A stretch of DNA of 64,000 bases. Source: Polyporus tsugae (taxonomy: Eukaryota > Basidiomycota > Agaricomycetes > Polyporales > Polyporaceae). Positions within the stretch are counted from its first letter, which is position 1, and each line of letters opens with the position of its first letter. The notes under the pieces were generated by a model. It was not told the DNA's origin, did no database searches, and saw nothing but the letters and a program-made list of their open reading frames with translations. Made by a program: the position numbers and the translations under genes. Where the stretch lies: assembly GCA_024305745.1 (NCBI GenBank), contig JAHRBS010000004.1:5518001-5582000 (forward strand), given 5' to 3'. Positions 55,451 to 64,000 of the stretch are shown here, one piece after another.

Positions 55451-57087
55451 TTCTCAGTCGGATTGCCATCTCGGTACGGTGTAATTATGCCGCCTGGAGA
55501 TGTATACCACTTCGTACCACTGTACCAGAACCCCGAAGGAACCAAAACCCACGCGAGCCTCGCACTGTCTATCAACAGGCTGCTCGGATAACTAGTTTTT
55601 CAATATCTCATACTCATGAATTACTCCAGTGGCGCACCATGATACCAGGTTAGTCCAATGCCGAGGACATTTTACATCACGTATTTTGATGTGCATGATG
55701 TTCGGGGTAGATGGTTCCACGCTGATTGATCTGTGTGGAATGCGACCCCGAGACCTATTGTCCCATCGCAAGGATGGATTCAACGAAGTCCTCCATGGCC
55801 ACTCTCTGATTGATCAGCATGATGTGATGGTGTTCGCACAGCCGTGCCTACCCACGGTTCGTCCTTCCACCTCAAATCTTGCATGCTGAAACCTTCGACT
55901 TACTGTATTGCCCGCTTGTTTTACATGAGCACAGGATCATGATACCAAATGGTTCCTTTCGGCGGCCGCTAGAACGGGAAATGAAGCACAATGACTGCTT
56001 GCGGCCGTCGTGGGTGAACATGTTTCGGTCAAAGAGGGCTGCACATGAACTGTCCTACGCCTGAGATGCACGTCGACCCCCACAAGTGGCCATGGTGAGT
56101 TCGCGGCTGGACGTACGGTACACATTCCTACCGTACACTGATCTCGTGTCAAGGCATCAAAGGCAATGATTAGTACCGATGGAAATTCCACTGGATTTCA
56201 CATCCCCCTCCCCTGGTCCATGTTGCTTTATCATCACAACGGGCATTTTCCTTGCTTATGCCGACTCTCTCCGGCCCCATATCGAAGTTGATGTACCGTT
56301 AAATTCTCTGCTTCGCAGGCTGGCGACACATTTCCTAACGATTTATCGGAGCTCATGAAGGTCAGGCCAACATGATCTGTGTCCCGTGGTTAGCACTGAA
56401 CATTTTTGCCAGCTTAACGGAGAGGTGCTCCTCAACCTTCCACTTACAGTGGAGAACCCCACGACCCAGGTGCGGTTGCCAAGCCTGCCGCACCCGAGTC
56501 GGAGGGTGTCGAGATCAACGACATGGGGAACGTCCTGGAATGTCATCTCTGTTTAACTACCCATTTCTGCAATTTGGTGATGCGCTACTATCTTAACAAG
56601 TGAGTTACACTTATCTGTCGAAATATTGTCATTGAGCGTCACAGCAGGACGATATGATAGCGCACCATACAAGATGAGCCCTTAGGTTCATCCCCCTTGT
56701 CAACGGAGAACCTCGCGTCACGTCAGGCGTGGGAACTTGTTCTAAGTATAGGAAGCTGCGAGATAGGAATATCGATAACCGAAGCAGATGACGCTTTTCA
56801 GCTTTCCAGTGGCTTGCCGGTGTCTGATGGTTCTTCACTCTGGTTTCACCAAGTAGCATGTAAGACTCGTAGGGTGATGTACAATGTTTATATGGTGGAT
56901 GATAGACGCATACACTCTCTGAGTGTGGTCCGAAGATACGAGATCTGGTAAACATTCACAAGGGCAGGGAGGAAGAGAAAGAGTCCAGAGGGAGTTAGCA
57001 CCAATTTGTAAGCTACCGAAGGTCGTTGAACAACGAATAAGATGCAAGAAAATCATGCAGTAATGGTGCGAAACACGATGCCAAACT
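55451..57087. other. No gene recognised
   Basis: Short overlapping frames on both strands (for example 55629-55889 plus, 56629-56955 minus). No motif supports any of them. Confidence 0.3.
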
Positions 57088-57705
57088 TCATGGTTTTTCT
57101 TCACGTTTGGATGCATGATTATGCATGTCCTGACCGCCATGTAGGAAAGAGACGGAAGTCGAAAGGGCGCTGACATAACCCAGGTTGTTATCGGTCGGGT
57201 CGGTAGTGAACTTGAGGGAAAGGGAGGGGGCTATTAGGGGAGGACCGTGCGCATTGTGAGTGCGGGAATGGACGCGAGGCCTCTGCGGCTGGCACGTGAA
57301 GGTAGGACCTCCGGGCCAGCATGACAGCCGGACCCCCGAAAAGCAAGTACATTCCAAGTGTGATAGCAACGGGCTATAGAGAGATGATGGGCTAGGAATG
57401 TTGAGTGTGGGGGAAGGTGGAGGTCGAAGAGAATGAGGCGTGAGGAATGGAACAGCGTAGAGCTTGTAGTTGGAGCTCTGCTCGGATGGTAGGGTGGTCG
57501 CGGATATAGTCGCTGAAAGATTTGGAGGACCACCATCCAAGAGCCTTTCCGAGACGCTCTGAGATGCCAAAATCGGTGCGTGGGAGGATGTGAAAGAGGC
57601 GACGCTCGAACCAAGAACTTGTAGGGCGGGAGCCATCGGCACAGAGGAGGTGGCGACAGGGTCAATTCCTTGTGATGAGGTGGTGCGAGCGAAGAGAATA
57701 GACAT
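57088..57705 (-). CDS. Doubtful Ser/Pro-rich ORF (205 codons)
   Basis: A long minus-strand frame rich in Ser, Pro and Thr, lying just downstream of RT element copy B. An overlapping minus-strand frame of 238 codons (57234-57950) competes with it. No domain; it may be element tail sequence. Confidence 0.2.
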   Translation of the reverse strand: MSILFARTTSSQGIDPVATSSVPMAPALQVLGSSVASFTSSHAPILASQSVSERLLDGGPPNLSATISATTLPSEQSSNYKLYAVPFLTPHSLRPPPSPTLNIPSPSSLYSPLLSHLECTCFSGVRLSCWPGGPTFTCQPQRPRVHSRTHNAHGPPLIAPSLSLKFTTDPTDNNLGYVSALSTSVSFLHGGQDMHNHASKREEKP

Positions 57706-57819
57706 CCCACGGTAGAAAGGATCACCCTTGTGGTAGGGGAGGTGATAGCTGGCGTGATTAAGGTCGTCGGAGAGGACCGGCGGCGAATTACCTTGCGCCA
57801 GTCCCAGAGCGAACGGTCG

Positions 57820-59890
57820 TTAGAACCGACGAGTTCGCCAATGCGGTGGCATGCGAAAAAGGGAACAACGGCGAGCGTCATGAAGGATCTGGCCAAAGTC
57901 CGAGTGCATATCGTCATAGCCGACCTTGACTTCTGAACGCGGGATCCCATCGTTCAGGCCGGAGGCTGAATGGTCTGTGACGACACGGGCATTTTCATTC
58001 TGCCAGACGACGAACATCGGCGACGTCTTCATGCACGGTGCGAGATGGGGGTCGATTGGGCTCGACCAGCGCCTTTTGCCGACCTCGCGATCGTGGAACG
58101 CTCGTACCGCCTCCAGATCATTGGAAAGTTGCCAGGAAAGGGCGTCCCACTCACTCTCGTCAAGCGGCCAGAATCCGTTCTCGAGCCCCCACAGGACTGA
58201 TTCTATGAAGGGCTGGTTTGGATGGTCAGCGACAAGGTGGCGTAGTCGCTCGATGTGGAAAGGGGTCTCGACTTTGATGTTGTCGCGGAAGTGGTCGAGA
58301 GCGGCGTGGATGGTCGGGTTCTCAAGCGATGTTCCAGAGACCTGGGTAGAGGAGCAGCAGTTTCCGTGCCTAATGCTGCAGGTGAGATGAATTCCTGATC
58401 CGATCCTCTCCAACCAAAGCGACGATGGAAACGTGGGAGAGAAGGACCTGGAGGCGGACTGTCGGCTTTGCCTTTGCCGTTCGCCACAGAGGAAAGGCGC
58501 CGCGGTCCTTCAGCTGCTGCCCGACATGCCAGCTCGGCCACCATCTCGGCCTCTCCTCCCCCTGCGAGCTTGGAGGCTTCCAAGGCATTGGCTGACGTCC
58601 TTTGCTCGGTGCTTGGCACCGCACTCAAAACATTCTCCATGCCTTCGAACTCCTCGGTCATCACACCTACCAAAATTCCAGTTCTAGCAGACCACCGCAG
58701 TATGCTTCGCAGGAGCGAGGTGAGCCATGAGTGAGCCAGACCGCTTCGAGGACGGGCCCGGTGGCAGCGTGGAGGAACTGGTAAGGTGTGTGAAGAGCGG
58801 TAGATCCGAGTGCAACTGATCGTTGAGGTGAAATGGGCTCTTGGCATACTCTTCGCAAACATTGTGGTCGATCCGGATAGCGACATGAGGTTCGTGACGA
58901 CGTGCGCGAAAGATCGTAAGGATGAGACACTTGCATGTGTCAAGCTCGGAGTCGCAATGGCGAAAAACGAGCTTGACCGCGGAGGACCACGCATCAAAGA
59001 CGCGGACCCAGTCTGCCTACGACTCAACTGGCTTTCGGGCGTTGACCTGGTCCTTTTTGAGGAGGACATACCCACTGGCGAAGTCTTTCGCATCGTGGTC
59101 GTGGTCGAATCCAGAATCGATCGCGGCATACAGTTTGTCTGAGTCGAAGTTGATGAACTTGTCGGCAAGGATGTCGCGCCAGACAGCTTTCGGGAGTGGA
59201 TCATCGAGATCCATGAAGATAGGTGATGGTACAGTCGGCGACCTTTTCCCGGGAGAAGCTTCATCGGATCGCGAATGTCTTCGCAAGACGTTCGTCAGAC
59301 TCAGCGGAGGAGCTGATATCAGCGCGGTGCGGGGCGACGGCAAGTACAGACTCGGGAATCCCTTCGCTGTCAGATCCATCGCGGAGAGAGTCGAGGAGCT
59401 CCTCATTGTTATGCCCGCCTGAGCCAATAGCGCGAAGGGCGTCAATCTTTGCGAACGATACCCCAAGAGAGCTTGTCACAAAGGGGGTATTGGTCCGCTG
59501 ACTCCGAGTTCTCCGTGTCGTGTCTGGACTCCGCCCCTCTCGGGGCTGGCCGTCGCCTTCGCTGAGCGAGTTCATCGACTATATCAGACGTCTCCTCCGT
59601 GGTGGCGTGCTAGAACCACTCCAATAATTCGTCGCCCGATATCCATCCGGCAATTGCGTCCTCGAAAAAACCATTGAGAAGCTTGCGCGTTCTCGAATGG
59701 TGGTGCCTTGAGAGTTTTCGGTCTGAGATCAAGCGGGAGACGGACTACGGCTTGAGGAGCGGTGTTCACCGCAGCCTTAGCACCTCCTTGCTGAGACGAA
59801 GATGGGCCATTGCCATGTTCAGCCATGAGGATAGATGGCGACAGCTGTATATTGCGCGAAAAGGTAGCTACAGAGCAGGTGGACAAAACT
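57820..59890 (-). pseudogene. Decayed retroelement copy B: gag-like region plus RT N-terminus
   Basis: Minus strand, several frameshifts. From the 5' end: GNGPSSSQQGGAKAAVN (about 59810); PTVPSPIFMDLDDPLPKAVW and DKFINFDSDKLYAAIDSGFD (59100-59260); a block equivalent to the FRARRHKPY block of copy A in a shifted frame (about 58900); FECGAKHRAKD (about 58610), part of a Cys/His cluster; then the best-kept frame (58413-57820) with HPNQPFIESVLWGLENGFWP, AVRAFHDREVG, CMKTSPMFVVWQNENARVVT, HSASGLNDGIPRSEVKVGYD. Similarity ends there, so the catalytic YxDD part is missing. It shares most blocks with copy A (33.2-35.2 kb), in opposite orientation. DIRS/Ngaro-like placement is inference. Confidence 0.65.
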
Positions 59891-60629
59891 AAGGGCTAAT
59901 ACTGAAAGGCAGACAAGTGGTGAGCCTAGATACAACTCGAAGATGGGCCGAAGCCCCTTACCACGCGCAGATAGGCAATGAATTGGTGGATATGCTGTGG
60001 TGCATTGCGGAGGTACAGTCTGCGCGTGATGAAGCGTCAGCCAGCACGGCCAGCTGGATCATACCGAAGCGTGCTCACGCGGCGAGGGAAGAGATGCAGG
60101 TTAGGGGTGCGACAGCCTTCAAGTTTTCCTCGCTGCCCGGCGATCGCCGGAAGGTTGAGTCTGCTTGGTTTCTTCACGTAAACCGAGATAAGCGGGAGCT
60201 CCTGAGGGACTGCAGGGAAATAGCGGGTTCGACTCGTCCAGCTGTTGGGGCGGGAAACCCTCGGTCCGCGTGGTCGGCTGACTTGAGGCCGGTCTAATGG
60301 TTGCCCCGCAAGGGACTCGGACCCGGCCGTAGATCTACGTTGATATACGGGTGAGAGCATGGATATCGTAGGGCAGATAATGGAACGCACGCAGACTGGA
60401 CGGAAAACAGACCTCATGGCCGCCATTGCTTGTTTTTGGTATCGTCGGCTGCATACCGTCGTAGGCGGGGGGACGCACTGCCTGAGAGCTGGCCATGGAA
60501 CTGACGTTTGTACCGTCGGTGTGAACAGCCATAAAGACTTGCGTGAAGTTGAGCTCGAGGTTGATATGTGGGTAGCTATATAGGCGGCGTGGAAGATTTG
60601 GAATGGTTGGGGATCCCACGAGATCCCAA
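59891..60629. other. No gene recognised
   Basis: A 207-codon minus-strand frame (60037-60660) and a 126-codon plus-strand frame (59917-60297) overlap; neither shows a domain. Possibly 5' leader of RT element copy B. Confidence 0.3.
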
Positions 60630-60902
60630 TCACCGATGTGGCAAGAGCGAGCCATCGCAAGGGGGGCTTGAACTAGCTATAGGGGGGCTTGAACTAGCTA
60701 TAGGGGGGCTTGAACTAGCTATAGGAGATTGTGACATGGTCACAAGCTTGAGCGCTGGATTTTCCTCATAATCGCATGCCCACAGTACATACCGTTGGAG
60801 ACCTCCGGACCTCGGGTCTTTCCCATCCAATGTCGCCAGATGCGTATCGTCACCTGCCTCTAGATCTTCTGGAGAAATCTCCGGGGGGGAGTTAGAAGGC
60901 AT
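60630..60902 (-). CDS. Small ORF (90 aa) with a 7-residue tandem repeat
   Basis: Starts MPSNSPPEISPEDLEAGDDT, continues LDGKDPRSGGLQRYVLWACD and ends with three IASSSPP units. The ATG lies two bases beyond the stop of the preceding minus-strand frame (61383-60904). Whether the two are one spliced gene is unknown. No domain. Confidence 0.3.
   Translation of the reverse strand: MPSNSPPEISPEDLEAGDDTHLATLDGKDPRSGGLQRYVLWACDYEENPALKLVTMSQSPIASSSPPIASSSPPIASSSPPCDGSLLPHR
60661..60723 (-). repeat. 21-bp minisatellite, three identical copies
   Basis: Unit ggggggcttgaactagcta(ta) at 60661, 60682 and 60703, identical. On the minus strand it codes IASSSPP. Confidence 0.95.
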
Positions 60903-60903
60903 G

Positions 60904-61383
60904 CTATGAGACTAGCTCGGCAGGTATGTACCTCTTATTTATATGCCCAGACGGATATATACTTGTCAGAGGGTAGCTGACCACGCCGTGTAAATTAACC
61001 ACGAGTGAAACACTGCGGTCGTGCATGCTCACAGCTGCAGTGCTCACAATTGGGTCAGCCTGGGGGGGGGGTGGCGGTGGCGAGCTTGAAGGCGGGCAGT
61101 GGAACGGCAATTGACGGGTCGACGGGAACCAGGTCATGTGCCCCCACATAGGACGGGAAGCACCGGAAGCTGCCATGGGTGTCACGCCTTCCATTCCCTC
61201 CTCGCCGCTCATTCCCTCCTCGCCGCTCATTCCCTCCTCGCCGCTCATTCCCTCCTCGCCGCTCATTCCCTCCTCGCCGCTCATTCCCTCCTCGCCGCTC
61301 ATTCCCTCCTCGCCGCTCATTCCCTCCTCGCCGCTCATTCCCTCCTCGCCGCTCATTCCCTCCTCGCCGCTCATTTCTTCCAA
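60904..61383 (-). CDS. ORF with ten SGEEGM repeats at its N-terminus (159 aa)
   Basis: Minus strand. After the start the 18-bp minisatellite gives ten acidic SGEEGM units, then a unique region (SGASRPMWGHMTWFPSTRQL, a run of Ser/Pro, VSLVVNLHGVVSYPLTSIYP). No domain. All six frames are open across the repeat because its length is 3n and it has no stops, so strand is not proved; on the plus strand the frame 61136-61498 (IPSSPL repeats) ends near a gtgagt donor and is an equal rival. Confidence 0.25.
   Translation of the reverse strand: MEEMSGEEGMSGEEGMSGEEGMSGEEGMSGEEGMSGEEGMSGEEGMSGEEGMSGEEGMSGEEGMEGVTPMAASGASRPMWGHMTWFPSTRQLPFHCPPSSSPPPPPPQADPIVSTAAVSMHDRSVSLVVNLHGVVSYPLTSIYPSGHINKRYIPAELVS
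61193..61372. repeat. 18-bp minisatellite, ten near-perfect copies
   Basis: Unit attccctcctcgccgctc repeated exactly ten times from 61193 to 61372. The identity of units suggests recent expansion and likely length variation between strains. Confidence 0.97.
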
Positions 61384-62559
61384 CCTTTTTGTTCACGACA
61401 ACTACATACCTCGGACGATCGACCATGCTAAATGCTTGAACGGGGCATTTGTTGAAATTCTCTATTCTCGGATCTCGCCTACCACACTCTTCCGGTGAGT
61501 TGCCCTGAGTGTTACATTTTGCTCAGATATGCTCTGTCCTAAGCAAGGATATTCAGCTCCATGATTTGGATGTGAATGACATCGTTTAGGCTCATCAACT
61601 TGGAAGATTCGTCATGCGAGATACTGGTCCTCCAACTTCCCGCCCCTGACAATGCTCTGGCGAAACCCCATCGATCGGACCAGCTTCCCCTAGGCTCATT
61701 CAACCGTCGGCCAGGCGACCTCCGAGCTCTCTAACATCAAGAAGGTATGCTTAATGCTTTGCCCGTCTTCTGCTAACGGCGGCTGGCGCAGGGCGTGTTC
61801 ACGCTTGTCGTCTGCAGGATAATGGAGGCAGCGGCCAAGTCGAACCCGATCATGTTATGCTCGGGCTCGAGGAGCATGTGCCCGCTCGACGATGCGGACC
61901 TGGGCCAGTGCCCTCATGGTGTTTTGTACGTCATTTTGCCGGAGGAACTTCCTTCGCTACCGCCCGCTCTCACTGGTGTTGCCACCTCTAGCAGTATCAG
62001 CACCTCCTCCTTGCCTCTCTTTGCGCACGTACGCGCCGCGGGTATAAGCCTGATCGCGTTTCCGAAGGTCGATGAGATGGAAAGGGGACGAGGGAAAAGT
62101 GTGGGCGTTATCACCTCCATCCTGACGCTTCGTTGAAACACAATTCCTTGGTTTATGCCCAACAGCATCGCCCGCACATCCTCGTCTGTTCTCAAGGCGG
62201 ACAACAATAGGTTTCACCTGCCTATCAGCTCAACTTTGACAAGGGATCATCCACAACGCCTACCGACATCCAGATCAGCTGTCTTTGAGCAGCAACTGTA
62301 CGTCCTGTGATTTAGTTGATGGTTATTCATCATCTGACCGCCAGCGTGTTCGCGTGAGGAGCGATTGAATCTCGGTGTCGCGAGAAGAGCACCCCATGAT
62401 CGGACCGCCTTTCCGGAACGGACCATAAATCGATCAAGTTCCTGGGAGTACAGTTCCAACCCCTGTAATGTGTACCCTTTGTACATCATGCCTCGCTCAT
62501 TCAGCTTGCAAACCAATGTTCCTGACTGCCCGCCTCCTTTCAGGTGTACAGTGTTCTCA
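61384..62559. other. Unassigned; possible plus-strand exons
   Basis: Exon-like pieces: after a tttag at about 61589, LINLEDSSCEILVLQLPAPD; after a gcgcag acceptor at 61792, VFTLVVCRIMEAAAKSNPIM then GQCPHGVLYVILPEELPSLP to a stop at 62136. They may form one gene with the plus-strand frame at 61.4 kb. No domain recognised. Confidence 0.3.
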
Positions 62560-63648
62560 ATGCCGATGTCGGTTCACCCTCATTCTCGCGAGGACCAAGG
62601 TATTTGCTAAGACTTTACAGACTGATGGCCAAAGCTGAAATCCCGTAGGCGACTTGCAGAAAACACATTTCCCCTTGTTTGCGTACCTTTCTGCCACAGA
62701 CCTGGCACACTTGTCTTGTGTCAATCGCCATGTCCACCAGACGGTGTCTACGTATATGAAGGACACATTTGCCATAGAACCTCGTCTCGCTGTCTTTTTC
62801 CCGAATGCGGTGGCATTTTGCAATCTACAAGCACGCACCGGAACACTCTTGTCGGGCGAGTTTGCGCTACGGTACTTCAACAGAAAACCCACTCCCTCTA
62901 GTATGGACCTATACATCTATGCCCACCAGTGTCGCGAAGTGGGACGATGGCTACTTCAACGTGCTGGCTACACATTCGCACCCACAAAGGACCAAGATCC
63001 CGATTTCGAGGTCGCTGTGGCGTTCAAGTTCCGCTTCCCCAGTCCTGGTGCGATCCCAGCACTGGCGGCCATCTTCACATTCCACAAGTCAGACATGGAT
63101 GGCCAAATATTGACTATCCAGGTTATTGTAGGGAAAAGAGCACCTCTGGAGATAATTTTGAGCTCCTTGTCGAGTGAGTCGCCAGCCTGCTCGTATGCTC
63201 GCTGTTGTGCTGAATATAGCTATGTTGTTGACGATAGCATGTGAGATGAACGTAATCAGCTTCGAAAAAGCCTACTGCCTTTTCCCTCCCACAACTGTTG
63301 AGCAATACCATTCAGCCAGGAACCGATTTTGATATGACGTGAGCGTGGAGTGAGAGGACATTGGAGGGAACATCTGTGTCCCTGTCCACCTTCCAACCAG
63401 TGTTCCGGGGGGTGCATCGTTTGTTTCTGGTCCTCGCTGGCTCGGCGATGCCTACACTTGGGTCATTTCTCTGGGCGTCTGCAGCATCGCACCGCACCCG
63501 CCTCTGACACCATACTCCTCCCCCTTGTCAGCTGACCCTGCAGCCATCCCTTACTTTACTTTCTGTAGCCGACACTGTGGACAACGCATCAATATCATTT
63601 TTCGTCTTATGCAGCGACGCTCTCCGATACTGCTACGTTGTGGGTGAA
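62560..63648 (+). pseudogene. F-box-like protein of an expanded agaric family (late break)
   Basis: Exons 62560-62599, 62649-63173 and 63238 onward; introns of 49 bp (gtattt...tag) and 64 bp (gtgagt...tag) join in phase. The protein has an F-box-like start (FPLFAYLSATDLAHLSCVNR) and the family signature LQARTGTLLSGEFALRYFNR, then QCREVGRWLLQRAGYTF, and after the second intron STCEMNVISFEKAYC as expected. The frame then hits TGA at 63330-63332. Family sequence reappears further on (GPRWLGDAYTWVISLG, PLTPYSSPLS, from about 63400), which needs another intron or a lost frame. So the gene is either missing one intron in my model or carries a recent frameshift near 63310. F-box proteins usually recruit substrates to SCF ubiquitin ligases; that role is family knowledge only. 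Confidence 0.6.
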
Positions 63649-64000
63649 CGAAGTTTGATGGGCCAGCTCTGTCTTCTCATGGATGTCAGAGCGCGAGAGG
63701 AATATGACAAGGTCGCCCGCAATCTCGAAGATTGGTCGTAGTACGTGCTTCCATCCACATCGTCTATTTCAGCTGGCTTACGTTTTGGCAGCTGTGACGC
63801 GGAACTTCCTCGCTTATGTCGAATGTACCTGCGTGTTGCTTCAGATAGGAAGTTTTGTAGCCTTTGAATCTCTGATCTAATATGTCTTTACGGTTCGCAA
63901 TAGAACTGCTGCCTGGCTTTGCGCAATGCAGTAAAATCACCCAACGGACATATTATCATAATCACATCACCAACGACAGTTGCGGATCCACCACCAGCGA
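63649..64000. other. No gene recognised
   Basis: A short plus-strand frame (63683-63880) without motifs; window end. Confidence 0.35.

Noticed and set aside
61193..61372. CRISPR-like array
   Set aside because: Units are contiguous 18-bp tandem repeats without spacers, in a fungal genome.

Overview
The window reads as the genome of an agaricomycete (mushroom-forming basidiomycete) fungus. Genes carry short GT-AG introns of about 48-83 bp, there are no bacterial signals, and the recognisable proteins are fungal: a Pho85/Pcl-type cyclin, a bHLH factor, a Zn2Cys6 protein, a SUN-domain protein, a DUF6699 protein and an F-box-like protein of an expanded agaric type. Most of the window is transposable elements, their remains and decayed genes. 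Family names come from recall of motifs; no search was run.

Layout. 0-3 kb: 3' end of a Ty3/gypsy element (integrase, then an LTR-like region with a 161-bp tandem duplication). 5.3-6.1 kb: compact three-exon cyclin gene. 7.1-8.3 kb: two-exon gene ending in a CCHC zinc knuckle. 9.1-10.4 kb: repeat-built two-exon gene. 11.9-13.9 kb: a frameshifted unknown gene followed by a PMC1-type calcium ATPase pseudogene. 14.4-16.1 kb: a terminal-inverted-repeat element with a smaller one nested in it. 16.7-25.7 kb: a SUN pseudogene split by about 1 kb of unknown DNA and by a complete-length chromovirus (18566-25690; 195-bp LTRs, aaacg target duplication). 25.7-26.3 kb: decayed gene of 'family A'. 28.0-28.5 kb: small Zn2Cys6 gene. 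31.1-32.4 kb: family A fragment convergent with an intact SUN gene.

33-35.2 kb and 57.8-59.9 kb: two decayed reverse-transcriptase elements in opposite orientation. 36.4-37.1 kb: candidate multi-exon gene. 40.8-41.7 kb: DUF6699 pseudogene. 46.3-46.8 kb: small two-exon gene. 48.5-49.6 kb: intact bHLH gene. 50.2-51.0 kb: third family A copy. 52.1-52.6 kb: transposase fragment. 60.6-61.4 kb: reading frames built on 21-bp and 18-bp minisatellites. 62.6-63.6 kb: F-box-like gene. The remaining sequence has scattered short frames that I could not assign.

The genes do not form one pathway. The strongest observations are: (1) a convergent SUN/family A pair present twice in opposite orientation, one copy hit by a chromovirus; (2) that chromovirus has an 11-nt site after its 5' LTR exactly complementary to the predicted 5' end of its own transcript, as in Tf1-type self-priming, and carries two extra reading frames before gag; (3) several proteins built on 3n-length tandem repeats.
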